Assembly (NCBI GenBank): GCA_005888695.1
Contig: VBBH01000119.1
Span: 1 to 10,626, forward strand
Length of the DNA stretch: 10,626 nt
From: Candidatus Bathyarchaeota archaeon
GTDB lineage: Archaea; Thermoproteota; Bathyarchaeia; 40CM-2-53-6
Reading direction: 5' to 3'
Below are positions 1-9,433 of this stretch, one piece after another. Numbering within the stretch: position 1 is the first letter of the stretch; each line of letters opens with the position of its first letter. The notes beneath the pieces were generated by a model. The model had not been told where the DNA came from. It ran no database searches and was given only the letters and a program-made list of their open reading frames with translations. The position numbers were made by a program, and so were the translations under genes.

Positions 1-213
1 GGCGTGATCGTGCTTTTGGGTTCAGCAATGCTTTACAGTCGGCCTTCTGAAAGTCAGCTCTGGGGAGCGATCATTCTGACGTTCTCGGTCGTTAGTATCC
101 TCGGAGGAATGGGAGGGCTCCTAGTGGGGCTTGTCCTGGGCATTGCGAGCGGTATCCTTGCGTTGACGTGGACGAGGCCACCACCAATCGCGAAGAGTGC
201 AAGCCTTCAGTGA
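1..213 (+). CDS. C-terminal part of a small multi-pass membrane protein (5' truncated)
   Basis: The frame is open from the first base of the window and stops at TGA 211-213, so the gene most likely begins outside; a GTG at position 4 could also be read as a start. The visible 70 residues are very hydrophobic. There is a partial membrane segment (VIVLLGSAML), a short loop with charged residues, then a long Gly/Leu/Ile-rich stretch starting at WGAIILTFSVV that can form two closely packed helices, and a short polar tail after TWTRPPP. No catalytic or metal motif is visible. Small four-helix proteins with such Gly-rich helices are common in archaeal genomes as uncharacterised membrane proteins, and I cannot name the family. 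A 106-bp gap separates it from the copper ATPase, so there is no clear operon link. Confidence 0.55.
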   Translation, partial: GVIVLLGSAMLYSRPSESQLWGAIILTFSVVSILGGMGGLLVGLVLGIASGILALTWTRPPPIAKSASLQ

Positions 214-284
214 AGCATCTCCAAGTTTGCCTGCTCAGATTCTGTGATTAGGCCGTCCGATTCTGTTCTGGGCTGAAGCGATTC

Positions 285-293
285 TTCAAATAA
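285..293 (+). promoter_or_regulatory. Possible TATA box for the copper ATPase gene
   Basis: TTCAAATAA is the most AT-rich element in the 106-bp gap. Its centre lies about 30 bp before ATG 320, which would place the transcription start on or just before the start codon (leaderless transcript). No GGAGG-like site precedes the ATG, which agrees with a leaderless mRNA. Position and composition are the only evidence. Confidence 0.3.
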
Positions 294-319
294 CAAGACA
301 GCCTCTTTCCTACTGAATC

Positions 320-2413
320 ATGGCGACAGACCCGATTTGCGGTATGTACGTGGAGGAATCCCCACGTGCCTTGAAGGTAGCCCGCAACGGGATAACATAC
401 TACTTCTGTAGCGAGTCATGCCTACAACAATTCCAAGCGCCAGAGCTGGCACTAAGCCGGTTGAAAATACTGGTCGCTCTCGGCGCCATTCTCACAATCC
501 CGATCATCCTACTCAGCTATTTGCCAATTATTACGGACATGAAGCTGAACAATTACTTCCTCTTCCTGCTCTCTCTGCCGGTCCAGTTTATCGTCGGGGC
601 ACGATTCTACCGTGGAAGCTACGACGCATTAAAGATGAAGGCCGGAAACATGGACCTCTTGATAGGCCTGGGTTCGACGGCCGCATGGTTGTACAGTGTT
701 ATCGTGACGTTCGCCCCGGGATTCTTCGGCAGTCTGTCCCAGAGTACCTACTATGAGACTGCCGCCGTAATTATCACCCTCATACAGACCGGTAACCTCC
801 TGGACCACATTACGAAACGGAAGGCTTCAGAGGCTGTGAGAAAACTGGTCGGTCTGCAGCCACAGATTGCTAAGATCCTCAGGGACGGACGAGAGGTCGA
901 GGTGCCAGTTGAGCGGGTTCAGCCCGGGGACATCATCATAGTACGACCTGGCGAAAGAATTCCCGTAGACGGAGTGGTTGTAGAGGGTGGTTCGGCCGTT
1001 GACGAGTCTATGATAACCGGGGAAAGTATGCCAAGGGACAAGAAATCCGGGGACGAGGTAATCGGAGCCACTGTCAACAAGACTGGTATGCTGAAAGTTC
1101 GGGCGTCCAAGGTCGGACAGGATACAGTCCTTGCACAGATTGTCAAACTCGTAGGAGAAGCACAGATGGGACGGGCTCCCCTCCAAAAGCTGGCAGACAG
1201 GATTGCTAGCTACTTTGTCCCAGCCGTCGTGATAATTGCTGTAGTCTCATCCCTTCTCTGGTACTTCATTGGCAAGATAGGCCTAACATTCTCGCTGTTA
1301 GCCTTCGTCTCAGTCGTAATCATCGCGTGCCCGTGCGCACTCGGACTCGCCACGCCTGCAGCATTACTCGTCGGAGCGGGGAAGGGAGCGGAGAATGGAA
1401 TTCTGATAAAGGGCGGCGACGTATTGGAGAAACTCCAGAAAATAGACACGATCATATTCGACAAGACAGGGACGTTGACGAAGGGTCAACCATCCGTGAC
1501 TGATATTGTTCCGATTGGTAAGGCCGCGGAGAAATCGATACTTTACTATGCGGCCGGAGCTGAGAGTGGCAGTGAGCATCCACTAGGGAAGGCGATCGTT
1601 GAAGCTGCCCGAAAGGCAGGAGTGACGGTGCCTGAGCCGTCCAACTTCGAAGCAATACCAGGACTTGGCGTCCGGGCAGAGGTGGACGGTCGTGAAGTCT
1701 TGCTGGGAGTTCCTTTGATGACTAAATTCTCCGTGCCATCAGACACCCTGTATATGGAGGCATGGAATAGACTGCAAGACCAAGGAAAGACCGTGACACC
1801 TCTCGCTCTGGACAGAAAACCTGTAGCGTTGCTGGCGCTAGCCGACACAGTCAAGGACGAAGCTCAAGCTGCAGTAGCCAGTTTGAAAAAAATGGGGCTG
1901 AAAGTGATCATGCTAACTGGTGATCAAGAGAAGACTGCCCGAGCAATAGCCCAGAAACTGGGCATCGATGACGTGATAGCGAACGTTAGACCCGAACAAA
2001 AGGAGGCCATTGTGGAAAAGCTCCAGAAAGCGGGCAGAGTTGTCGCCATGGTTGGAGACGGGATTAATGATGCACCGGCATTGGCAAAGGCAGACGTTGG
2101 GATAGCGATTGGGAGCGGTACCGACGTGGCAAAGGAGACAGGGGGCATCATACTGATCAAGAACGACTTACGGGACGTAGTCACCGCAATCGAGCTGGGA
2201 AAGTCGACGGTTCGAAAGATTAGAGAGAACCTTCTTTGGGCCTTCATCTACAACGTGGGTCTGATCCCGATCGCCGCAGGGGCACTGGTCCCATTCCTTG
2301 GTCCTTCGATCTATCAAGTCCTGCCGTTCTTGGCGGCGGGAGCAATGGCTATTAGCTCGGTCACGGTCGTCTCCAACTCGCTATTACTTCGAAGGTTCAG
2401 ACCGAGTATCTAG
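320..2413 (+). CDS. copA: Copper-exporting P1B-type ATPase with N-terminal YHS domain (CopA-like)
   Basis: This 697-residue heavy-metal ATPase most likely pumps Cu(I) across the cytoplasmic membrane. The N-terminus is a YHS metal-binding domain (residues 1-40; DPICGM, with Cys7, Cys30 and Cys34) in place of the usual HMA domain. Helix pairs follow at about 45-70, 79-98, 112-132 and 145-163. The actuator loop has TGES (233-236). The transport helix has CPC (337-339). The phosphorylation site is DKTGT (Asp381), then SEHPLG (nucleotide domain, 418-423), TGDQ (533-536) and GDGINDAP (579-586). The last two helices carry Tyr644-Asn645 and Met676..Ser679-Ser680, the residues that with CPC define Cu(I)-type (P1B-1) pumps. 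ATG 320 is fixed by an in-frame TGA at 314-316. All catalytic motifs are intact. A small YHS gene follows 17 bp downstream. Silver is a possible second substrate. Confidence 0.93.
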   Translation: MATDPICGMYVEESPRALKVARNGITYYFCSESCLQQFQAPELALSRLKILVALGAILTIPIILLSYLPIITDMKLNNYFLFLLSLPVQFIVGARFYRGSYDALKMKAGNMDLLIGLGSTAAWLYSVIVTFAPGFFGSLSQSTYYETAAVIITLIQTGNLLDHITKRKASEAVRKLVGLQPQIAKILRDGREVEVPVERVQPGDIIIVRPGERIPVDGVVVEGGSAVDESMITGESMPRDKKSGDEVIGATVNKTGMLKVRASKVGQDTVLAQIVKLVGEAQMGRAPLQKLADRIASYFVPAVVIIAVVSSLLWYFIGKIGLTFSLLAFVSVVIIACPCALGLATPAALLVGAGKGAENGILIKGGDVLEKLQKIDTIIFDKTGTLTKGQPSVTDIVPIGKAAEKSILYYAAGAESGSEHPLGKAIVEAARKAGVTVPEPSNFEAIPGLGVRAEVDGREVLLGVPLMTKFSVPSDTLYMEAWNRLQDQGKTVTPLALDRKPVALLALADTVKDEAQAAVASLKKMGLKVIMLTGDQEKTARAIAQKLGIDDVIANVRPEQKEAIVEKLQKAGRVVAMVGDGINDAPALAKADVGIAIGSGTDVAKETGGIILIKNDLRDVVTAIELGKSTVRKIRENLLWAFIYNVGLIPIAAGALVPFLGPSIYQVLPFLAAGAMAISSVTVVSNSLLLRRFRPSI

Positions 2414-2418
2414 TGATT

Positions 2419-2426
2419 GGAGGTGA
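2419..2426 (+). promoter_or_regulatory. Strong Shine-Dalgarno site that fixes a TTG start
   Basis: GGAGGTGA matches the consensus complement of the archaeal 16S rRNA 3' end and ends 4 nt before TTG 2431. It selects that TTG over the in-frame GTG at 2413, which overlaps the copA stop codon and lies upstream of this site. Confidence 0.7.
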
Positions 2427-2430
2427 AGTA

Positions 2431-2577
2431 TTGCAGAAAGATCCAATTTGTGGGATGATGGTTGACGAGAAGAAGACGAAGCTAACCTCTTCGCATGACG
2501 GGAAGACGTTCTACTTCTGTTCCGCGTCTTGCAAGAGCACGTTCGACAAGGACGCACACCGCCACGCACACGGTTAA
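2431..2577 (+). CDS. Stand-alone YHS-domain metal-binding protein, 48 aa
   Basis: This short gene starts with TTG behind a GGAGGTGA site and lies 17 bp after the copper ATPase, so the two are probably co-transcribed. The product is essentially one YHS domain: it begins LQKDPICGMMVDE, continues GKTFYFCSASCKSTF, and ends in a His-rich tail (DAHRHAHG). Its three cysteines fall at residues 7, 30 and 34, the same positions as in the N-terminal domain of the ATPase encoded next to it. YHS and related TRASH domains bind metals and often accompany copper or mercury pumps. The likely role is a small cytoplasmic copper chaperone or buffer that hands metal to the ATPase. The added His43/His45/His47 could supply further ligands. 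Family and operon are clear from sequence; the chaperone role is inference. Confidence 0.85.
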   Translation: MQKDPICGMMVDEKKTKLTSSHDGKTFYFCSASCKSTFDKDAHRHAHG

Positions 2578-2604
2578 GCTGAGAGTGCCAGACCAGACAG
2601 GTGC

Positions 2605-2620
2605 TCGCCCGTTTTTCTTG
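2605..2620 (+). terminator. Possible T-rich terminator of the copper operon
   Basis: TTTTTCTTGT begins at 2612, 35 bp after the YHS stop codon and before the convergent oxidoreductase gene. Archaeal termination needs mainly a run of T on the coding strand, and this is the only such run here. No strong hairpin precedes it. Confidence 0.4.
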
Positions 2621-2628
2621 TCGTAATC

Positions 2629-3594
2629 CTATTTGATCTTCATTATTTGTTTCATGATGTCGAGTTTGAGCGAGGTTTCATCGTCGGGACCAAAATATGG
2701 ATAGACGCAGGGAAGATTGATGCCTGCGTTCCGAAACTTGTCCACGAGTTTTTGAAGTTGGTCGATTGATGGGTTTGCCGCGCTGATCGTGTACAGTGAG
2801 TCAGGAATTTCAGGTGAGCGTTTTGAGGAGAGACTCCTGCTAGCGGATAAGATATCGTTGGCAGTGCCATCCTGGACGAACACATCATGGTAGTGAGGGT
2901 TGGCGTCGTAGTGTACAAACTCTTCAATCAAGAGTCTCTTGGCCGTGGCCTCATCTTTCGAATAGAAAATTTTGATATAGCATGCGAATGTTCGTTGATC
3001 AATCGCACCGGACGCAATTTCCAATCTAAGGTTTTTGATTAGGTTACCGGCGTACTCGGGAGAGCAGAAGTTCAGGATCAAACCATTAGCACGGCGTATC
3101 GCCCGCTTGGCGATCCCCAGCCTCAGGGCTGCAACGAAGACCTCGGGGGGCGATACACCTCGGCCTTTGAATTCCGTTCCAAGGGCCTTTGTGACTTCAT
3201 CAATCATTTTCAGCATCCGTGTGATTGTATCCCTTGGGTTCGGTCCGGGATTCCCTGTTCCAACACCTAGTACGAACCGGTTCTTGGAGAGGTATTGTAC
3301 CGTGCCAAGCCGGCGTACTATCGTGTTTAGGTCATGTTCTAGAACCCGAAGTACGCCACTACCCGCCTTAATCCTCTTGGTAGCGGAGAGAGCAGCAGTG
3401 CTCAGCTCGATAGAATCCAGGCCCGCCCAGATATCTGGGAAGAAGATTGTAGAGAACTGTTCCGAGTCATCGGCGAGCTTTGAGAACGTCAGAATTTCTT
3501 CCGGTCTGTATAATGTGGACCGTAGCGCGAGTGCGAGGCGTTGATTCAACAATAAACCCCAGTCCTTCCCCGTCCCGAATGGTCTTTCTGCCAA
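2629..3594 (-). CDS. Luciferase-like (LLM) oxidoreductase, probably F420-dependent, Mer-like
   Basis: The 321-residue product has the plan of the bacterial-luciferase/F420 oxidoreductase superfamily. There is an LALALRSTL opening strand with PEEILTFSKLADD (residues 20-43), FFPDIW (51-56), ATKRIKAGSGV (71-81), RFVLGVGTGNPGPN (106-119), PPEVFVAALRLGIAKRAIR (149-167) and ANGLILNFCSP (169-179). Order and length resemble methylenetetrahydromethanopterin reductase (Mer), but similarity looks general, so the substrate is unknown. Most archaeal members use reduced F420 rather than flavin. The longest frame starts at TTG 3594. Family members usually begin a few residues before the first strand, so TTG 3552 or 3549 are real alternatives. 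The gene is convergent with the copper operon and divergent from the E1-like gene, with 73 bp between starts. Confidence 0.75.
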   Translation of the reverse strand: MAERPFGTGKDWGLLLNQRLALALRSTLYRPEEILTFSKLADDSEQFSTIFFPDIWAGLDSIELSTAALSATKRIKAGSGVLRVLEHDLNTIVRRLGTVQYLSKNRFVLGVGTGNPGPNPRDTITRMLKMIDEVTKALGTEFKGRGVSPPEVFVAALRLGIAKRAIRRANGLILNFCSPEYAGNLIKNLRLEIASGAIDQRTFACYIKIFYSKDEATAKRLLIEEFVHYDANPHYHDVFVQDGTANDILSASRSLSSKRSPEIPDSLYTISAANPSIDQLQKLVDKFRNAGINLPCVYPYFGPDDETSLKLDIMKQIMKIK

Positions 3595-3667
3595 TTATCT
3601 ATTTGTCGGAGGTCTGGCCTAAGGAAAAGTAATTCCGTCAGGGTCTGGATGCGGTGAAGAAATAGGC
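3595..3667. promoter_or_regulatory. Divergent promoter region between the LLM and ThiF-like genes
   Basis: AAAAGTAATT at 3625-3634 is AT-rich on both strands. It could act as a TATA element for the plus gene (ATG 3668) or, read as AATTACTTTT, for the minus gene (TTG 3594). A second AT-rich stretch, TTATCTATTTG at 3595-3605, would serve the minus gene only if translation starts at the inner TTG 3552/3549. GGTGA at 3653-3657, 10 nt before ATG 3668, is a plausible ribosome-binding site. None of these is strong. Confidence 0.3.
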
Positions 3668-4744
3668 ATGGGTTCCGTGTCAGAGTGGAGAGCGTACTTT
3701 CTGCGTCAGGCCAGTGTCCAGGGAATCGGGACTGAGGGACTAGAGAGGCTCAGAAACGCCAGTGTGGCAGTGGTTGGTTGCGGGGGAGTTGGGAGCGCCG
3801 CGGCGGACTATCTGGCAAGATCAGGGATCGGGTATCTTCGTCTGATCGATCAGGACGTCGTGGACTTGTCCAACCTGCACCGTCTCCACGGCGCGAGTGC
3901 AAGTGACATTTACCAGCCGAAAGCTGAGGTTATTGCAAATGCACTTTCTCGGAATATGCCCTGGTTGAAGGTAGAGGCAATTGTTGACACCGCCAGGGAA
4001 GCGAACGTCGAGGAACTCCTTGGAGGCGTGGAATTAATCGTGGACGGATTGGACAATTTCCGGACCAGATACGTCCTCAACAACTACTCAATCAGAACCC
4101 GCGTGCCATACCTTTTCACTAGCGCTATCGCGAACCAAGGCCACGCTGCTCTCTTCCAACCACCCAATAACGCGTGTCTTGAGTGTATTTTCCCCTCGTT
4201 GGTCTCAAGCCCCAACGAGAGCTGTGAAAGCTTAGGAGTGACGAGCAGTGTTGTTGCGACGATCGGCGCCATTGCAGCCAATGAAGCAGTCAAATTTCTG
4301 CTCGGACAAACGTCCAGATTAGCGAGTAGCCTGTTGACGCTCGATCTTGCTGGACCGGACTTTGTCTTTTCGAAGCTCTCTAAGAGACCTGATTGCAGAG
4401 AGTGTGGGGCGACTCCCACCGCAAAGCACTGGGGAAGTGATCAGGGAGAGGTCTCGATTTTATGCGGTGAAAATACCGCCAACGTAATCCCTAGAAAGAT
4501 GCAGAAACTAGACCTGGACAGAATTTCTTTGAGATTGGGAGCAAGAGAAGTTCTTGCTTGTTCTGCAAATGTACTAGTTTATCGAGAAAACAACTTGGTA
4601 GTATCACTCTTCAGAAATGGACGATTGATAATACAGGGAGTCACATCGGAAGATGATGCGAGAGTTAAGAGTAGCCAAGTCTTGGAGCGGCTAGGAATCG
4701 TTACCGCTGCGACACAAGGGATTGTTTCAACGAAAGGCCCATAG
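3668..4744 (+). CDS. ThiF/MoeB/HesA-family E1-like adenylyltransferase
   Basis: This 358-residue enzyme should adenylate the C-terminal glycine of a ubiquitin-fold sulfur carrier (ThiS, MoaD or archaeal SAMP type) for thiamine, molybdopterin, thiolated tRNA or protein conjugation. The Rossmann nucleotide site is VVGCGGVGSA (35-44), followed by LIDQDVVDLSNLHR (59-72). Lys85 and Asp129 match catalytic positions of MoeB. Two CxxC pairs, Cys170/173 and Cys243/246, match the structural zinc site, and Cys186 in SCESLGV matches the conserved MoeB/ThiF cysteine. A C-terminal extension (about 264-343; LCGENTANVIP, then LFRNGRLIIQGV) resembles the tail of Bacillus-type ThiF, not a rhodanese domain. The usual NLQRQ is NLHRLHG here. 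ATG 3668 has GGTGA 10 nt upstream. No carrier gene is adjacent. ThiF, MoeB and UbaA cannot be told apart from sequence alone. Confidence 0.85.
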   Translation: MGSVSEWRAYFLRQASVQGIGTEGLERLRNASVAVVGCGGVGSAAADYLARSGIGYLRLIDQDVVDLSNLHRLHGASASDIYQPKAEVIANALSRNMPWLKVEAIVDTAREANVEELLGGVELIVDGLDNFRTRYVLNNYSIRTRVPYLFTSAIANQGHAALFQPPNNACLECIFPSLVSSPNESCESLGVTSSVVATIGAIAANEAVKFLLGQTSRLASSLLTLDLAGPDFVFSKLSKRPDCRECGATPTAKHWGSDQGEVSILCGENTANVIPRKMQKLDLDRISLRLGAREVLACSANVLVYRENNLVVSLFRNGRLIIQGVTSEDDARVKSSQVLERLGIVTAATQGIVSTKGP

Positions 4745-4770
4745 GGAACAGGAGAGAAAGCAAGAAAGTT

Positions 4771-5493
4771 ATGTCAGAGCACCATATGAAGGTCATTGTG
4801 AGGAAAGGCGGACCCTACCGTGTATACGGGGGAGTTCCCGTCAGTATTCAAATAATTACTCCTAACAAAGAGGGTTTTTCCTGGGACTGGGTGGAAGGAA
4901 AATCCTTCGACTCAAAGGGCGAGTATTATGAGCTCTGTCGTTGCGGACAGTCAAAGAACAAGCCTTTCTGTGACGGGACCCATGAAAGGGTCGGGTTTGA
5001 GGGGAAGGAAACTGCAACCCGCAAGCCGTACGCAAGACAAGCGGAAAAGATAGACGGGCCGACACTGGTTCTGAACGACGCGGAACAGTTATGCGCGTTC
5101 GCCCGTTTCTGTGACCCCAGCGACAGAGTGTGGGGCCTGACTCAGGAAAGTGACTCGCCGGAAGCCCGGGAATTGGCTATACGCGAAGCAAATCATTGCC
5201 CTGCAGGTCGACTCGTCATGTATGACAAGAAGACCCATCAGGATATCGAACCCAAGCTTCCGCCGTCCATTGGAGTTGTTGAAGACCCGGCCCTAGGCGT
5301 TAGCGGTCCATTATGGGTTCGTGGAGGCATACTCATCGAATCTCATGACGGTCGCCCTTACGAAGTGCGAAACCGTGTAACACTCTGCCGATGCGGCGCC
5401 TCAAGCAACATGCCATTCTGCAATGGCAGCCATGCAAGTATCAAGTTCAAGGACGGAATAGCAGATCCGGCCATAACTAAACACCGGGACTGA
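4771..5493 (+). CDS. Iron-sulfur protein with two CDGSH domains flanking a ferredoxin-like domain
   Basis: The 240-residue protein carries two CDGSH (mitoNEET-type) sites. The first, CRCGQSKNKPFCDGTH, has Cys56, Cys58, Cys67 and His71, the 3Cys-1His ligands of a [2Fe-2S] cluster. The second, CRCGASSNMPFCNGSH, has Cys206, Cys208, Cys217 and His221 but Asn in place of the signature Asp. Between them, residues 95-155 have Cys108, Cys114 and Cys143 (NHCPAGRL), resembling the divergent mono-cluster ferredoxin domain (Fer4_19/DUF1271). There is no signal peptide or membrane segment, so it is probably a soluble electron-transfer or cluster-transfer protein. It starts 26 bp after the ThiF-like gene and is probably co-transcribed. 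ATG 4771 is used; ATG 4786 (residue 6) is possible, and the nearest GGAG (4751) is 16 nt from the first ATG. The partner is unknown. Confidence 0.88.
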   Translation: MSEHHMKVIVRKGGPYRVYGGVPVSIQIITPNKEGFSWDWVEGKSFDSKGEYYELCRCGQSKNKPFCDGTHERVGFEGKETATRKPYARQAEKIDGPTLVLNDAEQLCAFARFCDPSDRVWGLTQESDSPEARELAIREANHCPAGRLVMYDKKTHQDIEPKLPPSIGVVEDPALGVSGPLWVRGGILIESHDGRPYEVRNRVTLCRCGASSNMPFCNGSHASIKFKDGIADPAITKHRD

Positions 5494-5540
5494 CCCGAAA
5501 GGAAGGGTCGGCGTACGAACCGGAACTTTTCCACATAATC

Positions 5541-5552
5541 AATAAGCTTAAA
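5541..5552 (+). promoter_or_regulatory. Likely TATA element of the SnoaL-like gene
   Basis: AATAAGCTTAAA is the best AT-rich box in the 93-bp gap after the CDGSH gene. A transcription start about 25-27 bp from its centre would fall near 5575, roughly 12 nt before ATG 5587. No Shine-Dalgarno sequence precedes that ATG, so a short-leader mRNA is consistent. Confidence 0.4.
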
Positions 5553-5565
5553 CCAAGTCGAGTTG

Positions 5566-5580
5566 TCCCGACCCTCGGGA
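5566..5580. repeat. Perfect inverted repeat over the predicted transcription start
   Basis: TCCCGA-CCC-TCGGGA is a 6-bp perfect inverted repeat with a 3-bp spacer. It lies between the TATA-like box (5541-5552) and ATG 5587, across the expected transcription start. That placement suits a repressor operator. A hairpin in the short leader is the alternative. Confidence 0.45.
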
Positions 5581-5586
5581 TTTGGG

Positions 5587-6057
5587 ATGACAGTTGAAGA
5601 AAATCTTCGATTGATGCAGACTTTGGATGACGCCTGGAACAAGAAAGACTGGGAAACATTCATGAAACGTCACGCAGAAAACGTGGCAGTGTATTGGCCC
5701 GGTCAACCGGAGCCGACAAGGGGACGGCATGAACATCATAAGGAATCAGTTGATTTCTTCAAGGCCTTCGACAATCATATCGACAATAATCCGTACAAGA
5801 TACTCTTCGGTTACGGGGACTATACCTGTTCAGTTGCAAGATGGACGGGCAAGAACATAGGACCGTTCATGGGTCCAGATGGGCGAATGATTCCTGCGAC
5901 CAACAAGCAATTTGAACTTGAGTTCTGCACCGTAGCACACTGGAAGAACGGGGAGATTATCGAAGAGAAGCTATTCTACGACCTGGTAGGATTATTGAAA
6001 CAACTCGGGATAACCTTGACAACAAACGTCCGAGCAAGAGAAGTGCCCGCGGTCTAG
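5587..6057 (+). CDS. SnoaL-like / NTF2-fold protein (ester-cyclase family)
   Basis: The 156-residue product matches the SnoaL-like polyketide/ester-cyclase branch of the NTF2 fold. It has an opening helix (MTVEENLRLMQTLDDAWNKK), DWETFMKRHAENVAVYWPG (21-39), EPTRGRHEHHKESVDFF (42-58), a strand with GDYTCSVARWTG (77-88), and the closing strand HWKNGEIIEEKLFYDLVGLLKQLG (118-141), a pattern typical of the family. Length is normal for a single domain. There is no signal peptide. Many members have no known substrate and only some are true cyclases or hydrolases, so I do not assign a reaction. The frame is open further upstream to a TTG at 5563, but that codon lies inside a perfect palindrome and ahead of the expected transcription start, so ATG 5587 is preferred. 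The gene converges on the oxidoreductase operon with a 56-bp gap. Confidence 0.75.
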   Translation: MTVEENLRLMQTLDDAWNKKDWETFMKRHAENVAVYWPGQPEPTRGRHEHHKESVDFFKAFDNHIDNNPYKILFGYGDYTCSVARWTGKNIGPFMGPDGRMIPATNKQFELEFCTVAHWKNGEIIEEKLFYDLVGLLKQLGITLTTNVRAREVPAV

Positions 6058-6113
6058 AAGCAGGAAAAACCGCTCTCGGAGAAACCCCGCGACCATAGCG
6101 TCCGTGTAATAGC

Positions 6114-9060
<2,947 letters not shown>

Positions 9061-9064
9061 GCTC

Positions 9065-9202
9065 TCAGCCTCCAGTCGCTCTGCCATGTCCGATCGCGCA
9101 GTCGCAACCAGCTGTTTCTCCGCAGTAGGGACACGCGCATCTACAATTGTCAATGGGGTTAGCGCAGTTTGGACATGTGTAAAGCTCGTTCACTTGTGAC
9201 AA
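9065..9202 (-). CDS. Cys-rich zinc-ribbon microprotein upstream of the oxidoreductase
   Basis: Read on the minus strand, this short frame encodes 45 residues from TTG 9202 or 42 from GTG 9193 (MNELYTCPNCANP...). Nine cysteines lie in about 21 residues: TCPNC, then NCRCACPYC, then GCDC, followed by AIGHGRATGG. Pairs of CPxC knuckles are the mark of small archaeal zinc ribbons, so it probably binds one or two Zn2+ and may contact protein or nucleic acid. It ends 4 nt before the alpha-subunit ATG and carries that gene's ribosome-binding site, so it is the first gene of the operon. It overlaps the N-terminal extension of the longest alpha frame in another frame, which would hide it from automatic annotation. 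Family type is fairly clear; a role in oxidoreductase assembly or regulation is only suggested by position. Confidence 0.7.
   Translation of the reverse strand: MSQVNELYTCPNCANPIDNCRCACPYCGETAGCDCAIGHGRATGG
9068..9072 (-). promoter_or_regulatory. Shine-Dalgarno site deciding the alpha-subunit start
   Basis: On the minus strand, ACTGGAGGCTGAGCATGAG places GGAGG 7 nt before ATG 9060. The site lies inside the last codons of the upstream zinc-ribbon gene (stop TGA 9065-9067), the usual layout for tightly packed operon genes. Confidence 0.7.
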
Positions 9203-9230
9203 AACTATCGCGAAAGGGCTCTCGCCAATG

Positions 9231-9240
9231 TTTCAAATAA
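9231..9240 (-). promoter_or_regulatory. Possible TATA element for the zinc-ribbon/oxidoreductase operon
   Basis: On the minus strand TTATTTGAAA lies about 34 bp before TTG 9202 and 43 bp before GTG 9193. A start about 27 bp downstream would leave a leader of roughly 7-16 nt. It is the only AT-rich box directly upstream of the three-gene unit. Confidence 0.35.
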
Positions 9241-9371
9241 GCGTTTGGAAGGAACTCTGGAATGCATCCCGCACTTCGAATTCTTTGCAAGGGTTAAGGC
9301 AGTTAGCGCTGCAGAATCCAACGGAAAAGCCGTGGAGTCGAAGTCTTCCTGGTCCCAATTTCCGGGAAGCC

Positions 9372-9379
9372 TTATACAA
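9372..9379 (+). promoter_or_regulatory. TATA box of the tRNA-Cys gene
   Basis: TTATACAA is preceded by the purine-rich CCGGGAAG, reminiscent of a BRE. Transcription about 26 bp downstream would begin near 9402, giving a 5' leader of about 22-24 nt before the mature tRNA end at 9426. Confidence 0.45.
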
Positions 9380-9403
9380 GGCAATAGCGGAGCGGTCGAA
9401 ATT

Positions 9404-9432
9404 GCCGGGGGCCAACGAACGCAGTGCCGGGG
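9404..9432 (+). repeat. Direct repeat GCCGGGG, second copy being the tRNA 5' end
   Basis: GCCGGGG occurs at 9404-9410 and again at 9426-9432, 22 bp apart. Both can pair with the 3' acceptor strand CCCCGGC (9571-9577). Only the second is followed by T, which supplies the universal U8, so it is taken as the true 5' acceptor strand. The first lies at the predicted transcription start. Confidence 0.5.
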
Positions 9433-9433
9433 T

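Noticed and set aside
3035..3544. A 169-codon plus-strand frame opposite the LLM oxidoreductase gene
   Set aside because: It is the antisense shadow of a gene with clear family motifs; its translation is Ser/Arg/Pro-rich and of no recognisable family.
5563..5586. TTG 5563 as start of the SnoaL-like protein
   Set aside because: It lies within the palindrome before the predicted transcription start, and ATG 5587 gives a normal family N-terminus.
9404..9410. First GCCGGGG as the real tRNA 5' end with a 55-nt first intron
   Set aside because: The following base is G, not the universal U8; the second copy is followed by T and gives an exact 76-nt tRNA.
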